The position numbers were made by a program, and so were the translations under genes. Positions 53,543-62,637 of a stretch of 62,649 nucleotides of DNA are shown here, one piece after another (position 1 is the first letter of the stretch; the number at the start of each line of letters is the position of its first letter). The notes beneath the pieces were generated by a model, which searched no databases, was not told the DNA's origin, and saw only the letters and a list, made by a program, of their open reading frames with translations. The stretch spans positions 1 through 62,649 of the forward strand of contig JAPPLM010000078.1 of assembly GCA_028874195.1 (NCBI GenBank). Reading direction: 5' to 3'. The DNA is from Chloroflexota bacterium. GTDB lineage: Bacteria; Chloroflexota; UBA11872; VXOZ01.

Positions 53543-54883
53543 TTAGAATATCCGCGCCGAGTCGTAGACGCCCGCCATGCCGAGGTCCAGCGGGTTTACC
53601 TGCACCCAAACTTCATCAGTCTGTGCATCACCGTCCAACTCTAAGGACACGTGTACCCGCTCAAGTCCCGTCGCTGCCGCAATGCAATGTCCGATCTGCC
53701 GCCGGATAAGGATGTTCGCTTCCTCACGCGTGCCGCCGGAATCGGGGGCAGTTTTCGGATCGCCATTGAAGGCAACCGTTAGCATGCGGGAAACATCGTA
53801 GACGCCGGTGTTCTCTACAACAATCTCCGCCACTAGCTGTCCGTTTTCGTGCCGCACCTGCGAAGCTTCCCGATCGATGTGTAGGCCGGGCGAAAGCTCC
53901 TCCGGCTTTAGCGAAACCGCCCGGTAGGCGTCAAAAATGCCGTGGCCGAGCAACGGATCCCAGCCGGTTCCCTGGGACGTATTGCGCAGAATCTGACGGA
54001 TTTCGCGATTTGAGAGGTGTGGGTACTGGGAGAACGCCAGCGCCGCGACGCCGCCGCCAAAGGCCGACGCCATGCAACCGCCTTGAAAAGGAATATAGTC
54101 GTGGTCGCCACCGGTGCCCCAAATCGAATCGACAGGGTCATCCGTATGGCGTTCGCCGCCGGGGGTAGCCGCCTCCGCGTAGTCGGCCGACGCCGCGATG
54201 TTCGCCGCCCGGCCATGCCGGTTCGTCGAGCCGACGGCGAAGACACTATCCAGGCCGGCGTTCACGGTGGCCACCCGCCGCCCGCGATTGTCCGCCGTCC
54301 CTTTGAACACTAGGCAACCGGACTGATACGCGTAGTCAAGCGCCTCGATCAAGCCGATGTTGTCGTAGGGATAGTTGAAGTCCGTACCCTTGTAGAACAA
54401 CGGCACACCGTCGGTGTGGTCCAGAGTAATGTACCCGTGGGGCAGGACCAGCACCTTGGCCCCGTGGTCGACCGCGTAGCGCACAGCCCGCGGCCAACTC
54501 TTCTGGTGGTGGGGCTCATAGCCGACGCGCAGGACCATAATTGGGCACTTGGGCGCCGTGACAGCGACTTCCCCCACCACAAAGGCATGGTGTCCGCGCT
54601 GGTACATGGTGTCCGAGCGCGCGCCTTCGTACTCGAGCGTGGCGTCTTCTTCCGCGAAGTCCCACCCATGCACGTCGCCCCGTGTGGGGCGTGGATTGAC
54701 CCACAAATGCCCTTCATGATCGGGATGGTAGCGATAGCCCAGGTCGATTACGGCAACAATGACGTCAGGACTGCCCTGCGTGATGGCATGGGCCTCTTGT
54801 ACCCGCATCTGATCGAGCGCCCAATCATAGGGCTCGCGCACGCCCTCCGGCAGCACGCCGGTTTGCTTCTCGGCAATGGCCAT
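53543..54883 (-). CDS. Subtilase-family (S8) protein with Cys at the nucleophile position
   Basis: Protein of 446 aa. Asp47 in VIVAVIDLGYRYHPDH and His98 in RGHHAFVVGEVA fit the subtilisin triad; Asn199 in TADNRG fits the oxyanion site. The nucleophile motif GTSMASP reads GGCMASAFGGGVAAL, i.e. Cys270 (TGC) where Ser is expected. The C-terminal 100 residues form a beta domain. No signal peptide or propeptide is obvious, so it is probably intracellular. AGGAG lies close before the ATG. Either a thiol-subtilase or an inactive relative; both are possible. Confidence 0.85.
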   Translation of the reverse strand: MAIAEKQTGVLPEGVREPYDWALDQMRVQEAHAITQGSPDVIVAVIDLGYRYHPDHEGHLWVNPRPTRGDVHGWDFAEEDATLEYEGARSDTMYQRGHHAFVVGEVAVTAPKCPIMVLRVGYEPHHQKSWPRAVRYAVDHGAKVLVLPHGYITLDHTDGVPLFYKGTDFNYPYDNIGLIEALDYAYQSGCLVFKGTADNRGRRVATVNAGLDSVFAVGSTNRHGRAANIAASADYAEAATPGGERHTDDPVDSIWGTGGDHDYIPFQGGCMASAFGGGVAALAFSQYPHLSNREIRQILRNTSQGTGWDPLLGHGIFDAYRAVSLKPEELSPGLHIDREASQVRHENGQLVAEIVVENTGVYDVSRMLTVAFNGDPKTAPDSGGTREEANILIRRQIGHCIAAATGLERVHVSLELDGDAQTDEVWVQVNPLDLGMAGVYDSARIF

Positions 54884-54960
54884 TGGATACTCCTTTTGTG
54901 CTTTGCCACACAGTTGCCATTTTGGTGAAATCCGTCGCGTACCGTGTGGTTAAGGTTGAC

Positions 54961-54987
54961 CGTCATTCCCGCGAAAGCGGGAATCTA
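54961..54987. repeat. Palindromic interspersed repeat (family B)
   Basis: CGTCATTCCCGCGAAAGCGG followed by GAATC. Confidence 0.75.
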
Positions 54988-54996
54988 TCCGCTTGG

Positions 54997-56106
54997 TTAC
55001 ACAATAGCCACTTCCTGAGGAACTGTCCCCAAGCGCTCAAATCCATCACTTCTCAGCACGTACATGTCCTCCTCAAGCCAGGACGACTCCAGCGAGACTA
55101 CATTGCCTTCCGCAAATGTGATTTCCGGCCGAACGTCGACAGCCGCAGGCAACAAACTTCCGATCAGCGGTTCCTCATGTTTGTCCATGCCGACGCCGTG
55201 GATCCACCACGCGTACTCAGCGGTATCCTTGAACTCACGCTGGCACGCTTCAAACACTTCCCGCTTCGTCTTACCCGGACGTACGTATTCTTCCATAAAG
55301 AGCTGCCGCTCCCGGTGTTCCTGCCACACGGCCAAGCTCTCTTTGCGTGGCGTGCCCACGCTGAAATTGAACTTCTGATCGGAAAAATATCCGGCGGATA
55401 TGGCGGCCAGATCGACGCGGTACACGAGGCCAGCTTCCACTATGCCCGGTCCGCGAATGACCGCCGCATTGGGCTGGTCGCGCAGGCTGGTGCCGCCGTG
55501 GGGCAGCATCCACGACACCGGCGACGTGTTGATCGGCAAGGCGCCATTGTCCAGGACCGCTCTTGCCCACACCGTCACGAGGTCTTGGAACGAGATGCCT
55601 ACCCGTACTTCCTTGAGCATCTCTCGGTAGCCGGCTTCAGAAGCCGCAATCGCTTTGCGGAGCCATTGGATCTCCTGAGGTGTCTTGGACGCCCGCGCTT
55701 TTGCGAGCAAAAGGTCAGCGGAAACAAATGTCGCCTCCGGTAAAAGTTCTTGCAGCCGCTCCAGGTCGCTCGCCGACGCAAAGTCCATGTCCAAGCCAAT
55801 ACGCGCCCCTGCCAAGCCTCGTTGGCGCATCTGGTTTGCAAGTTCTATTAGGCGTGCCGCCCGTGTGTGATCGGGAGCGAAACCCTCAACCGGCATGTCA
55901 GCTTCTTTGGGAAGACCACCGAATGCAAACGATCGATCTGGGGGAATGAGGCACGTCATCCACGGCGCGAGTCCCTGCGGTTCGTTGAGCCACGGCCCCT
56001 CACTGATGGTCCCAGCTAGGTAGGCGCAGTTGCGCATGCCGAGGGTGACCAGGGCGTCGAGCCGCTGCTCGGCCATGGATTGCGTTATGCGTGCAAAGTC
56101 AGCCAT
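54997..56106 (-). CDS. M24-family metallopeptidase (Xaa-Pro aminopeptidase type)
   Basis: Protein of 369 aa with a creatinase-like N-terminal domain and a pita-bread catalytic domain. Metal ligands: VDLAAISAGYFSD (two Asp), WIHGVGMDKHEEP (His), and Glu residues in SLESSW and EEDMYVL. It may cleave X-Pro peptides or act on a creatine-like amide; the family does not decide. Between a subtilase and two DUF3604 genes on the same strand. Confidence 0.88.
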   Translation of the reverse strand: MADFARITQSMAEQRLDALVTLGMRNCAYLAGTISEGPWLNEPQGLAPWMTCLIPPDRSFAFGGLPKEADMPVEGFAPDHTRAARLIELANQMRQRGLAGARIGLDMDFASASDLERLQELLPEATFVSADLLLAKARASKTPQEIQWLRKAIAASEAGYREMLKEVRVGISFQDLVTVWARAVLDNGALPINTSPVSWMLPHGGTSLRDQPNAAVIRGPGIVEAGLVYRVDLAAISAGYFSDQKFNFSVGTPRKESLAVWQEHRERQLFMEEYVRPGKTKREVFEACQREFKDTAEYAWWIHGVGMDKHEEPLIGSLLPAAVDVRPEITFAEGNVVSLESSWLEEDMYVLRSDGFERLGTVPQEVAIV

Positions 56107-56411
56107 ATGCTAGTTGTCCAGAACGAATCTCATGATTATCCATTGGCCAAGAGTTCACCCTTCGACAGGCTCAGGGCGAACGGTATTGCACATCTCTGCT
56201 TCAACATGATTGCCACTCTCACAAAGGCTCTTGATTCTCGTTCGTCCTGAGACTATCGACTTTCGCTCAAGTTGAGACTACCCACTACCATTTGGTGCCA
56301 ATTCCGGTTAATCCCTAAAGGCTGCAACTGCCCATTTCCGTTCGTGCCGAGCCTGCCTGCTCCCGTTCGTGCTGAGCCTGTCGAAGCATGGACGGAAACC
56401 TGGAGACGACC
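56107..56411. other. Gap with two REP-like repeats
   Basis: A 305-bp gap. REP copies at 56155-56192 (TTCACCCTTCGACAGGCTCA then GGGCGAACGG) and 56335-56395 (CCGTTCGTGCTGAGCCTGTC then GAAG). No gene recognised. Confidence 0.65.
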
Positions 56412-58223
56412 TTACTTTGTCGGCTCCAGCCAGATTGGACTCGTCCACGCGCGGTTGCCGTCCACTTGCCGCACGCGCAGGTAGCAGTAGTTGGCGCCTA
56501 CCGGAGAGAACCGCACCGGCACGTCGGCTTCCAGTAGTGCGTGTTGTTCGTTCGGTGTATAACTCTTGGCCGTGTCGCCATTGACCACGAGATCAATTTG
56601 CTCAATCTCCGCCGTGCCCACCACGTCAGCGGTAAAGGCAAAGCGCTCGGCCTGCACCGTCGCACCCACCCACGCACTGTTCACGCGGAAGTCCACGATG
56701 ATGCGCACGCCGGTGGTGGCGTAGCAGCGCCGGTTGAAGAAGGCATCAAAGATCGCGGGGCGGTCCAGCCGCTCCGCCCAGACGGCGGTCAGCCCAGCGG
56801 GACCGGACGGTCCCGGCTCCTTGTAAGGGTTAGCGGGCCGGTTATCGTGCGTGTCGCTGCCGCTCACGATGCCGAGTTTCGCGCCCCGCATCAGGAACTG
56901 ATTGATCTTCTCTTCTTCGATAATCCCGTCGGTCTGTTGCTTTTGGTAGATCTCAGCCAGGTGCTCTTGCACGTAGAAGTGGGTGTGGTGGTGTCCGTGA
57001 ATCAGCGCGCCGCGGCGCTTCATCTCGCGATAAAACTCCTGGTAGTCGTTGCAGTAAACGGTGTCGGGATGGTACCGTGCGTGGAGCTTGGGATCGTTGG
57101 CGCCGGGCCTATCCTCGCAAAAGACCGGTGGCTGGCCTTCCGGCGCTGGAAAAAACCCGTGTCGGTGGCTGCCGTCGGGGCCGGTGGCAAACTCCGCCGA
57201 CGGCAAGGCGACAAACTCGCCCGGCAGGTCGTATTGCGCCCACGCTTCCTGCAACTCTTGCCAGATTTCGCTGATGCAGATGCTGTACGAAAAGAGCTGC
57301 CCGCCGGCAAAGTCGAGGGCGTTCACGTCCTTGCCCCAGGCAAAGTGCTCGACGATGGGACGCTGGTTGAAGAGCATGCCGTGGGGATCGCCCCAATAGA
57401 GCGTGTACGGTGACGAATCCGCCTCGACTCGCACCGGATTGCTCGTGCTCTCAATCTCCCCAAATGAAACCCTCACACAATCAGCGGGACCCTCTACCGG
57501 CACCGTTCCTGCCGCGCTGAACGAGTTGAGAGCGGCCGTAGTCTCTCCACTTTTCGTCCGCAGCGTCACTTCGCCCTCGGCATCGTGAATTGGATTGCCG
57601 AATCTATCGGTCACAACTACCCGCGTTGTCGCTGATCCGGTTGAGTGGGATGGCGTCGTAACTTGCAACGCGGCGGGCTCGGCGGCAGCGATCATGAGCG
57701 AGTTGCTCTCTAACACAGAAAGCTCCACCTCGCGCGGCAGGAAGTAGTGGTACTTGTCGCGTTCAGGATGGTAGAGCGTTAACTCTCCTGTGGGGTCTTC
57801 CACCAGCCAAAATCGGAAGGAGTCGATGGCGTTCACCGGCAGCACAAAGCCGTCGGGGGCGGTACGAATCTGAATGGAAATGTGATCTTCTCCTGCCAAT
57901 GCGCCGCCAACGCACTTCACGTGCATGGCGTGCAGGAATTCCGGCGCGGGAGGATGAATGTCGAACGTGCGCACCTGGCGGCCTTGCATCAACCCCTCAG
58001 CCTGCCAGGCAGTGCCCTCCGGGCCGCTCACGGTAATGCCGTCTGGCCCATACGTGTGCTTGCGGTCGCCAAACTGCCGGATGTCGTAGAAGATCCAGAG
58101 ATTCCCACCGGCCTGCATCCCCTCAGCCGGCGGCGAATACTGGAATTCCAGCGGCACCGTCCTACCAACCTGCAAGGGCCCCTTCGCGTTCACTTGAAAA
58201 CGTCCGTTGGCAATTGCAGACAT
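56412..58223 (-). CDS. DUF3604/PHP-like metal-dependent hydrolase (first of pair)
   Basis: Protein of 603 aa. An N-terminal beta domain (residues 1-270) precedes the PHP-like part starting LYWGDPHGMLFN. Metal-site motifs are LIHGHHHTHFY and VSGSDTHDNRP. A C-terminal beta domain ends NYCYLRVRQVDGNRAWTSPIWLE. No signal peptide. DUF3604 enzymes are poorly characterised; relation to PHP phosphoesterases is known, the substrate is not. A paralogue lies directly upstream. Confidence 0.8.
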   Translation of the reverse strand: MSAIANGRFQVNAKGPLQVGRTVPLEFQYSPPAEGMQAGGNLWIFYDIRQFGDRKHTYGPDGITVSGPEGTAWQAEGLMQGRQVRTFDIHPPAPEFLHAMHVKCVGGALAGEDHISIQIRTAPDGFVLPVNAIDSFRFWLVEDPTGELTLYHPERDKYHYFLPREVELSVLESNSLMIAAAEPAALQVTTPSHSTGSATTRVVVTDRFGNPIHDAEGEVTLRTKSGETTAALNSFSAAGTVPVEGPADCVRVSFGEIESTSNPVRVEADSSPYTLYWGDPHGMLFNQRPIVEHFAWGKDVNALDFAGGQLFSYSICISEIWQELQEAWAQYDLPGEFVALPSAEFATGPDGSHRHGFFPAPEGQPPVFCEDRPGANDPKLHARYHPDTVYCNDYQEFYREMKRRGALIHGHHHTHFYVQEHLAEIYQKQQTDGIIEEEKINQFLMRGAKLGIVSGSDTHDNRPANPYKEPGPSGPAGLTAVWAERLDRPAIFDAFFNRRCYATTGVRIIVDFRVNSAWVGATVQAERFAFTADVVGTAEIEQIDLVVNGDTAKSYTPNEQHALLEADVPVRFSPVGANYCYLRVRQVDGNRAWTSPIWLEPTK

Positions 58224-58503
58224 AGCAAGGTGTCACCTTTCGTCCTACCACTTGAACTGCCGCAATCTTGGCATCACACTCCTGCGGTATCGTATCACAG
58301 CATGCGGCAGAGCATTCTTGCCTATTGAGAGACGTAAGGGCGGTTCGCGAACCGCCCCTACAGTACTTTTCGCACCCACACCTGCCAATATTCTAGTAAG
58401 GCATGAAACCAAAAAGATGGATTCCCGTTTTCACGGGAATGACGGAAATCCGGCCGACCTGCCGGGCAGGTGCGGGGAAGTGAACCAGTGCTAGGCACGT
58501 TCC
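58224..58503. repeat. Repeat-bearing gap
   Basis: GGGCGGTTCGCGAACCGCCC at about 58339-58358 is a perfect palindrome; a family B repeat (GATTCCCGTTTTCACGGGAA then TGACGG) is at 58419-58445. Confidence 0.7.
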
Positions 58504-60054
58504 CTAGAACACGCGGCGCGCATCTTCAATCCAGATAGGACTCGACCACGCCATCTCGCCGTCTTCCTGCGTAACGCGCACGTAGTACCAGTTTGTGCGG
58601 TCTTGAGGCATCTCAATCTCATTCAGCGAAAAGACGCACTCCCAGCCGGGGTGCTCAACCACGTGCCAGTCCTCGTTATTCTTGACTATTGTCACCGTAG
58701 CAATCGGGGCCGTGCCGTGAACGCGCACGCGCATCTGCTTGGGAGGAGTTTGCACGCTTATGGTCTCACCCATAGGCTGGTTGTCGATGTCGAAGTCGAG
58801 GAAAATGCGCACGCCGGTGGTGCCGATGGTGCGGCGGTTCCAGAGTGCGCTGAACATGGCGTCGCGCTCGCGGCGGCGCGACCAGATGCCCGTCATGCCG
58901 GCGTGGTGGTTGAATGTCGTCTGCTTGATGGGAAGATGCGCGATTTGCACACTGCTTGCCGCCCGCCCGTCATGACTCTCGCTGCCGCCCACAAATCCAA
59001 AGCGAATTCCCTGTCGCAACCCGTCCTGCAGGAAGTGGCCGGTGGCCTCATAGGGTGGGTATTCCGCATGGGGCCTTTCCCACTGGGTGCGTTCATTGCG
59101 AGCCTTGAGCGCATAGGGCTCGCCCTCGTGCTCGCTGCTTCCCCAATGACTGTATACCTCCATGAGACGTTCGAACTCCGGGTCCATGGATTCCCAGTTG
59201 TGCCAAATGCGGTTCCCCAGGCGCGCCGGGTGGTGTGGGATGGAAAGGATATCTTTGCCCGTGCGAGAGATGCTGCGAAAGATGTTGAAGAGGTCCTGCG
59301 GCGTGTTCGAACCCTTCCAGTTGCTGGAGACAAGCGGCATGTCGCCGCGGCGAAAGATGATGTTGCGGTGGCCGCAGTCGGCGTCCGGACCCTGGTTCCA
59401 CGCCCACTCGTAGCCCAACAAGGTAACAAACCGTTCCGGCTGGTTGTAGTATTCCGCACCCTCCTGTATCTCACGCCACTCTTCCGTGCTCAGCGCGTAG
59501 TCGTGGTCGGTGAGCGCAGTAAAGTCCAAGTGCACCACGTCGCGGGCAAAGCGGTACACCTCGTGGACGGTAGCCGGCCCATAGCTCCACAAAAGCGGAT
59601 CGGTGCGCTTGCGGCTGGGATTCTCCAAGCGGTGACAGTGCAGATCGCCCCAATACAGCTTGTGATCGCCTTTGTACATAAAGCCCGGGGCCCAGGCTGG
59701 ATTGCTTATCGCCTCGATGCCAGTCTCGCGGTCGCGCGCCCGCACGCGAAAGATGCGGTCTTTCTCTGTTACACGACCCCGTACGGCGTGGTGGCTGTCA
59801 TACTCCGGCAGCATGGGAACGGCTGCCGGCACCTCACCGTCGGCTCCTTCTAAGGACAACTCCAATAGAGCGCCCTGCCTAGGCAGATGAAAGCCCCACT
59901 TGTCTCGCAATTCAAGGCCGATACCGAACTGGCCATCGGCGACATACGGCGGCACAATGCTGGGCACGGAAACGCGGATTTCCGCCAGTTCCGGCGTTCC
60001 CTGGTAGTCCAGCGGCAGCCGAATGAGGTTGGTGTCGAACTCCGCAGCGCTCAC
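58504..60054 (-). CDS. DUF3604/PHP-like metal-dependent hydrolase (second of pair)
   Basis: Protein of 516 aa related to the preceding gene. KLYWGDLHCHRLENPSRKR, LDFTALTDHDYALS, LSIPHHPARLGNRIWH and GFVGGSESHDGRAA give the ordered His/Asp metal sites of this family. A C-terminal domain ends NWYYVRVTQEDGEMAWSSPIW, like the neighbour. It follows the solute-binding protein gene by about 200 bases on the same strand, so it may act on whatever that protein imports. Confidence 0.85.
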   Translation of the reverse strand: MSAAEFDTNLIRLPLDYQGTPELAEIRVSVPSIVPPYVADGQFGIGLELRDKWGFHLPRQGALLELSLEGADGEVPAAVPMLPEYDSHHAVRGRVTEKDRIFRVRARDRETGIEAISNPAWAPGFMYKGDHKLYWGDLHCHRLENPSRKRTDPLLWSYGPATVHEVYRFARDVVHLDFTALTDHDYALSTEEWREIQEGAEYYNQPERFVTLLGYEWAWNQGPDADCGHRNIIFRRGDMPLVSSNWKGSNTPQDLFNIFRSISRTGKDILSIPHHPARLGNRIWHNWESMDPEFERLMEVYSHWGSSEHEGEPYALKARNERTQWERPHAEYPPYEATGHFLQDGLRQGIRFGFVGGSESHDGRAASSVQIAHLPIKQTTFNHHAGMTGIWSRRRERDAMFSALWNRRTIGTTGVRIFLDFDIDNQPMGETISVQTPPKQMRVRVHGTAPIATVTIVKNNEDWHVVEHPGWECVFSLNEIEMPQDRTNWYYVRVTQEDGEMAWSSPIWIEDARRVF

Positions 60055-60253
60055 CGCTCCGCTCCTCAGTTGGCCTACAGACCGTTATTGGGATCGAGTC
60101 TGGGATAGATTCTCTTATTCAAGCTGCAATCAAGAATAACAGAGCACCCAGCACTCCCACCGTAAGGCGAGAGTCTGGGTGCTCCAATAATTCCGTCAGA
60201 GCGGGCGCGCCAGCGCTCCAAAACCAGCGCACGAACCCACTTAGCAAAGTACT

Positions 60254-61618
60254 CTATTCACGCGCCAGCCACTCATCGAGCACCACCTGCGCTTGCGCCT
60301 CAGTATTGCGCAGTCCTTCCTCGATGGTGGTCTTGCCGGTGAGCATATCGGGCACGCCGCCGCTCATGATGCCGAGCATCTCGTTGGCGCCGGGGGCCGA
60401 GACCACAAAGCGACGCCCTTCCATGACGTCAACCTGGTGGATGACGAACGGATCGCCGCCGTGGTAGGCCTCACTGTACGACGTGTCGACGCGGATCGGC
60501 AGACGGTCGAAGTGCTTGGCCCAGCGAATGTTGACGTCCTCAACGCCAAAATGCTCCATGAACGTCCAGCCAACGTCCTTGTGGGTAGCGCCAACCGGCA
60601 AGACCCACGTGTGGCAACCGCCGTAGGTGCGGTTGACGCCGTCGGCAGGCTTGGGCCAGTGACCCCAGTGGTACGCCAGGTCCGGCGCTTCCTTGGCAAT
60701 GCTCTCAAAGCGAATGGAGCCTGTGTCGTAGAGGTTGGCCAGACGGCTGGCGTAGAAGTGGGCGCGGGCGTTCTCATCGCCTTTGAATTGCTGCAACGCG
60801 TCGTAGCCGCCCTGCATGTCGTGCACTTTCTTTAGCCACGCCATTCCCTCGCGGCCTTCCTCAGTATTGAGCGTAATCTTGGTGCGTTCATCGTTGATGT
60901 TCTCGCCGCCAAGCTGCCACATGGGCACCATCCACACGTGGCGGTTGGCCCACAACGGCCCCCACGCTACCTGCTCGATGGTATTGCCGCCCTTGAATGA
61001 CTTTGATATCACATCTTCCAGGTCCGTCCACGTTACCGGCGGGTTTTCCGGATCAAGCCCCGCGTCCAGATAGAGATTGTCGTGGATATAGAAGAAGCGC
61101 ACGTCGGGACCAAAGGGCATGCTCCACACCTGGCCCTTGTGGTCCATGTCGATGCGCAAAGACGGCCAGATGTCGTCCTTGTTGATGACCGGCGACTGAG
61201 CATAGTACTGCTCCAGGCTGTCGACGATACCGCCGGCCGCCACTTGCTGGTTCTGCCAGACACCCACTTGGCCAATGTCCGGTGAGGTGCCGGCCGCTTG
61301 CGCCGCAATCAGGATGGTGAAGCGGTTGCCCTCCGGAATGAGGTCCTTGACGGTAAGGCCCTCCACCAGAGCCTCGATCTCTTGCTTGACCTCTAGGCCC
61401 AAGCCCTGTGAGAGGTCCCAGCGTCTGGTAGTCCACACTTCAAGCTCAACAGCCTCTGCCGGCGCCGGCTTGGCTTCCTCTTCTTTCGGCGCTTCCTCTT
61501 CCTTTGGCGCGTCAGCGGACTCCATTGGCAACGCCTAGCCACAGGCTACGAAGAGGGCGCCCGCAGCGGTAGCGCCAACGCCTCCCAGGAACGTCCTTCG
61601 CAAGATGCGGTCTTTCAT
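60254..61618 (-). pseudogene. ABC solute-binding lipoprotein with in-frame amber at codon 28
   Basis: ATG 61618 opens a clear Tat/lipoprotein signal (LRRTFLGGVGATAAG...VAC, Cys26) followed by Gly27 and TAG at 61535-61537. The same frame then continues for 426 codons as a sugar-type binding protein (LEVWTTRRWDLSQGLGLEVK, GGCHTWVLPVGATHKDVGWT) with an Ala/Glu/Lys/Pro linker. A TTG at 61531 could restart translation but would lose the export signal. Readthrough, recent inactivation or a sequence error are all possible; the body shows no other damage. No ABC permease is adjacent. Divergent from the creatininase gene. Confidence 0.8.
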
Positions 61619-61769
61619 CACGCTCACCTTTCGGTTTGTTTAAAGGGGAACAAACTCTCGCGCAAACTAATAAGACTCTTCTTCTTTCTTTGCAACCACA
61701 TCTATGTTCGCTGCAATATACTAAAGCAGACAGCCAGTCCCCAAGAAGCCGCTCGAGACAGAGGAAGCC

Positions 61770-62567
61770 ATGTCGGAATGGCGCTATGCAAAGCTCACGT
61801 GGCCGGAGGTGCGGCAGGCGGCTAAGGAGAACAAGGCCATCCTGCTGCCGGTGGCAGCCATTGAGCAGCACGGCCCGCACCTGCCGATTGACACAGACAA
61901 TGTGGCGGCCCTAGCAGTGTGCGAGCGCGCCGCGCAAGCCGCGCCGGAAAGAATCCTCTGCGCCCCGCCCATCCATTACGGCTTTAACGAGCACAATATG
62001 GACTTTCCCGGCACTATCTCAGTGCAGGCGCAGCACTTCATTGACTACTGCTACGACGTGGCCGTGAGCTTTGCGCACCACGGGTTCCCGATCGTCCTGT
62101 TCGTAAACGGTCACGCCTCCAACGACCCGCTGCTGCAGGTGTCCGCGCGCCTCGCTACCCTGCACTCGGATGCTGCGTGCGCCCTCGTTTCGTATTGGGA
62201 CTTGGCGAAGGAGGAAGTTGAAGAATGGCGGGAATCTGAGTATCCCGGCGGCATGGACCACGCCGGGGAATTCGAGACTTCCATTTACCTGGCGCTCGAT
62301 CCAACCCGGGTGCAGATGAACAAGGCGCAGGCCGACTACCGCGTGCGCACCAAGTGGCACTACCGCGATTTGATGGGTGGCTCGCCGGTGAAATACGTCG
62401 ACCACCTCAGCAAGATGTCGCCAGACGGCACGGGCGGCGATCCCACGCTTGGCGCGGCTTGGAAAGGCGTACGCGTTTTGGAGGTGGTGAGCAAAGCGAT
62501 CGTTGAGGTCGTGGATGACCTGCGCAACCTGCCGTATGGCCCTCGAATAGACCACCATGACAAATAG
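61770..62567 (+). CDS. Creatininase-family amidohydrolase
   Basis: Enzyme of 265 aa. PVAAIEQHGPHLPIDTDNVAA carries the metal-binding Glu/His/Asp set, VNGHASNDPLLQ the second His, and DHAGEFETSIYLALDP the last Glu. The family hydrolyses cyclic amides (creatinine, formamidopyrimidines such as in riboflavin or folate routes). Divergent from the amber-containing binding protein and near an M24 peptidase, a family that includes creatinase; a creatinine-type pathway is conceivable but not shown. Confidence 0.92.
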   Translation: MSEWRYAKLTWPEVRQAAKENKAILLPVAAIEQHGPHLPIDTDNVAALAVCERAAQAAPERILCAPPIHYGFNEHNMDFPGTISVQAQHFIDYCYDVAVSFAHHGFPIVLFVNGHASNDPLLQVSARLATLHSDAACALVSYWDLAKEEVEEWRESEYPGGMDHAGEFETSIYLALDPTRVQMNKAQADYRVRTKWHYRDLMGGSPVKYVDHLSKMSPDGTGGDPTLGAAWKGVRVLEVVSKAIVEVVDDLRNLPYGPRIDHHDK

Positions 62568-62609
62568 CAGCCAAGATGAAGCAGGGCGTCTTCCTGTCAT
62601 TCCTGTAAG

Positions 62610-62637
62610 TGTCAGGTAATTCGTTGACAGATTTGGG
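62610..62637 (+). repeat. Copy of the GTAATTCGTTGACAGA repeat
   Basis: GTGTCAGGTAATTCGTTGAC followed by AGATTTGG at the window edge; same unit as in the 50.2-50.5 kb cluster. Confidence 0.75.

Noticed and set aside
61531-61531. TTG at 61531 as the true start of the binding protein
   Set aside because: It would delete a well-formed Tat/lipobox signal that lies in the same frame just upstream, and no ribosome site precedes it.
31915-61618. Genome-wide amber reassignment
   Set aside because: TAG is the natural stop of several intact genes here (for example selenoprotein 1 and the racemase), so the two in-frame ambers are local events.
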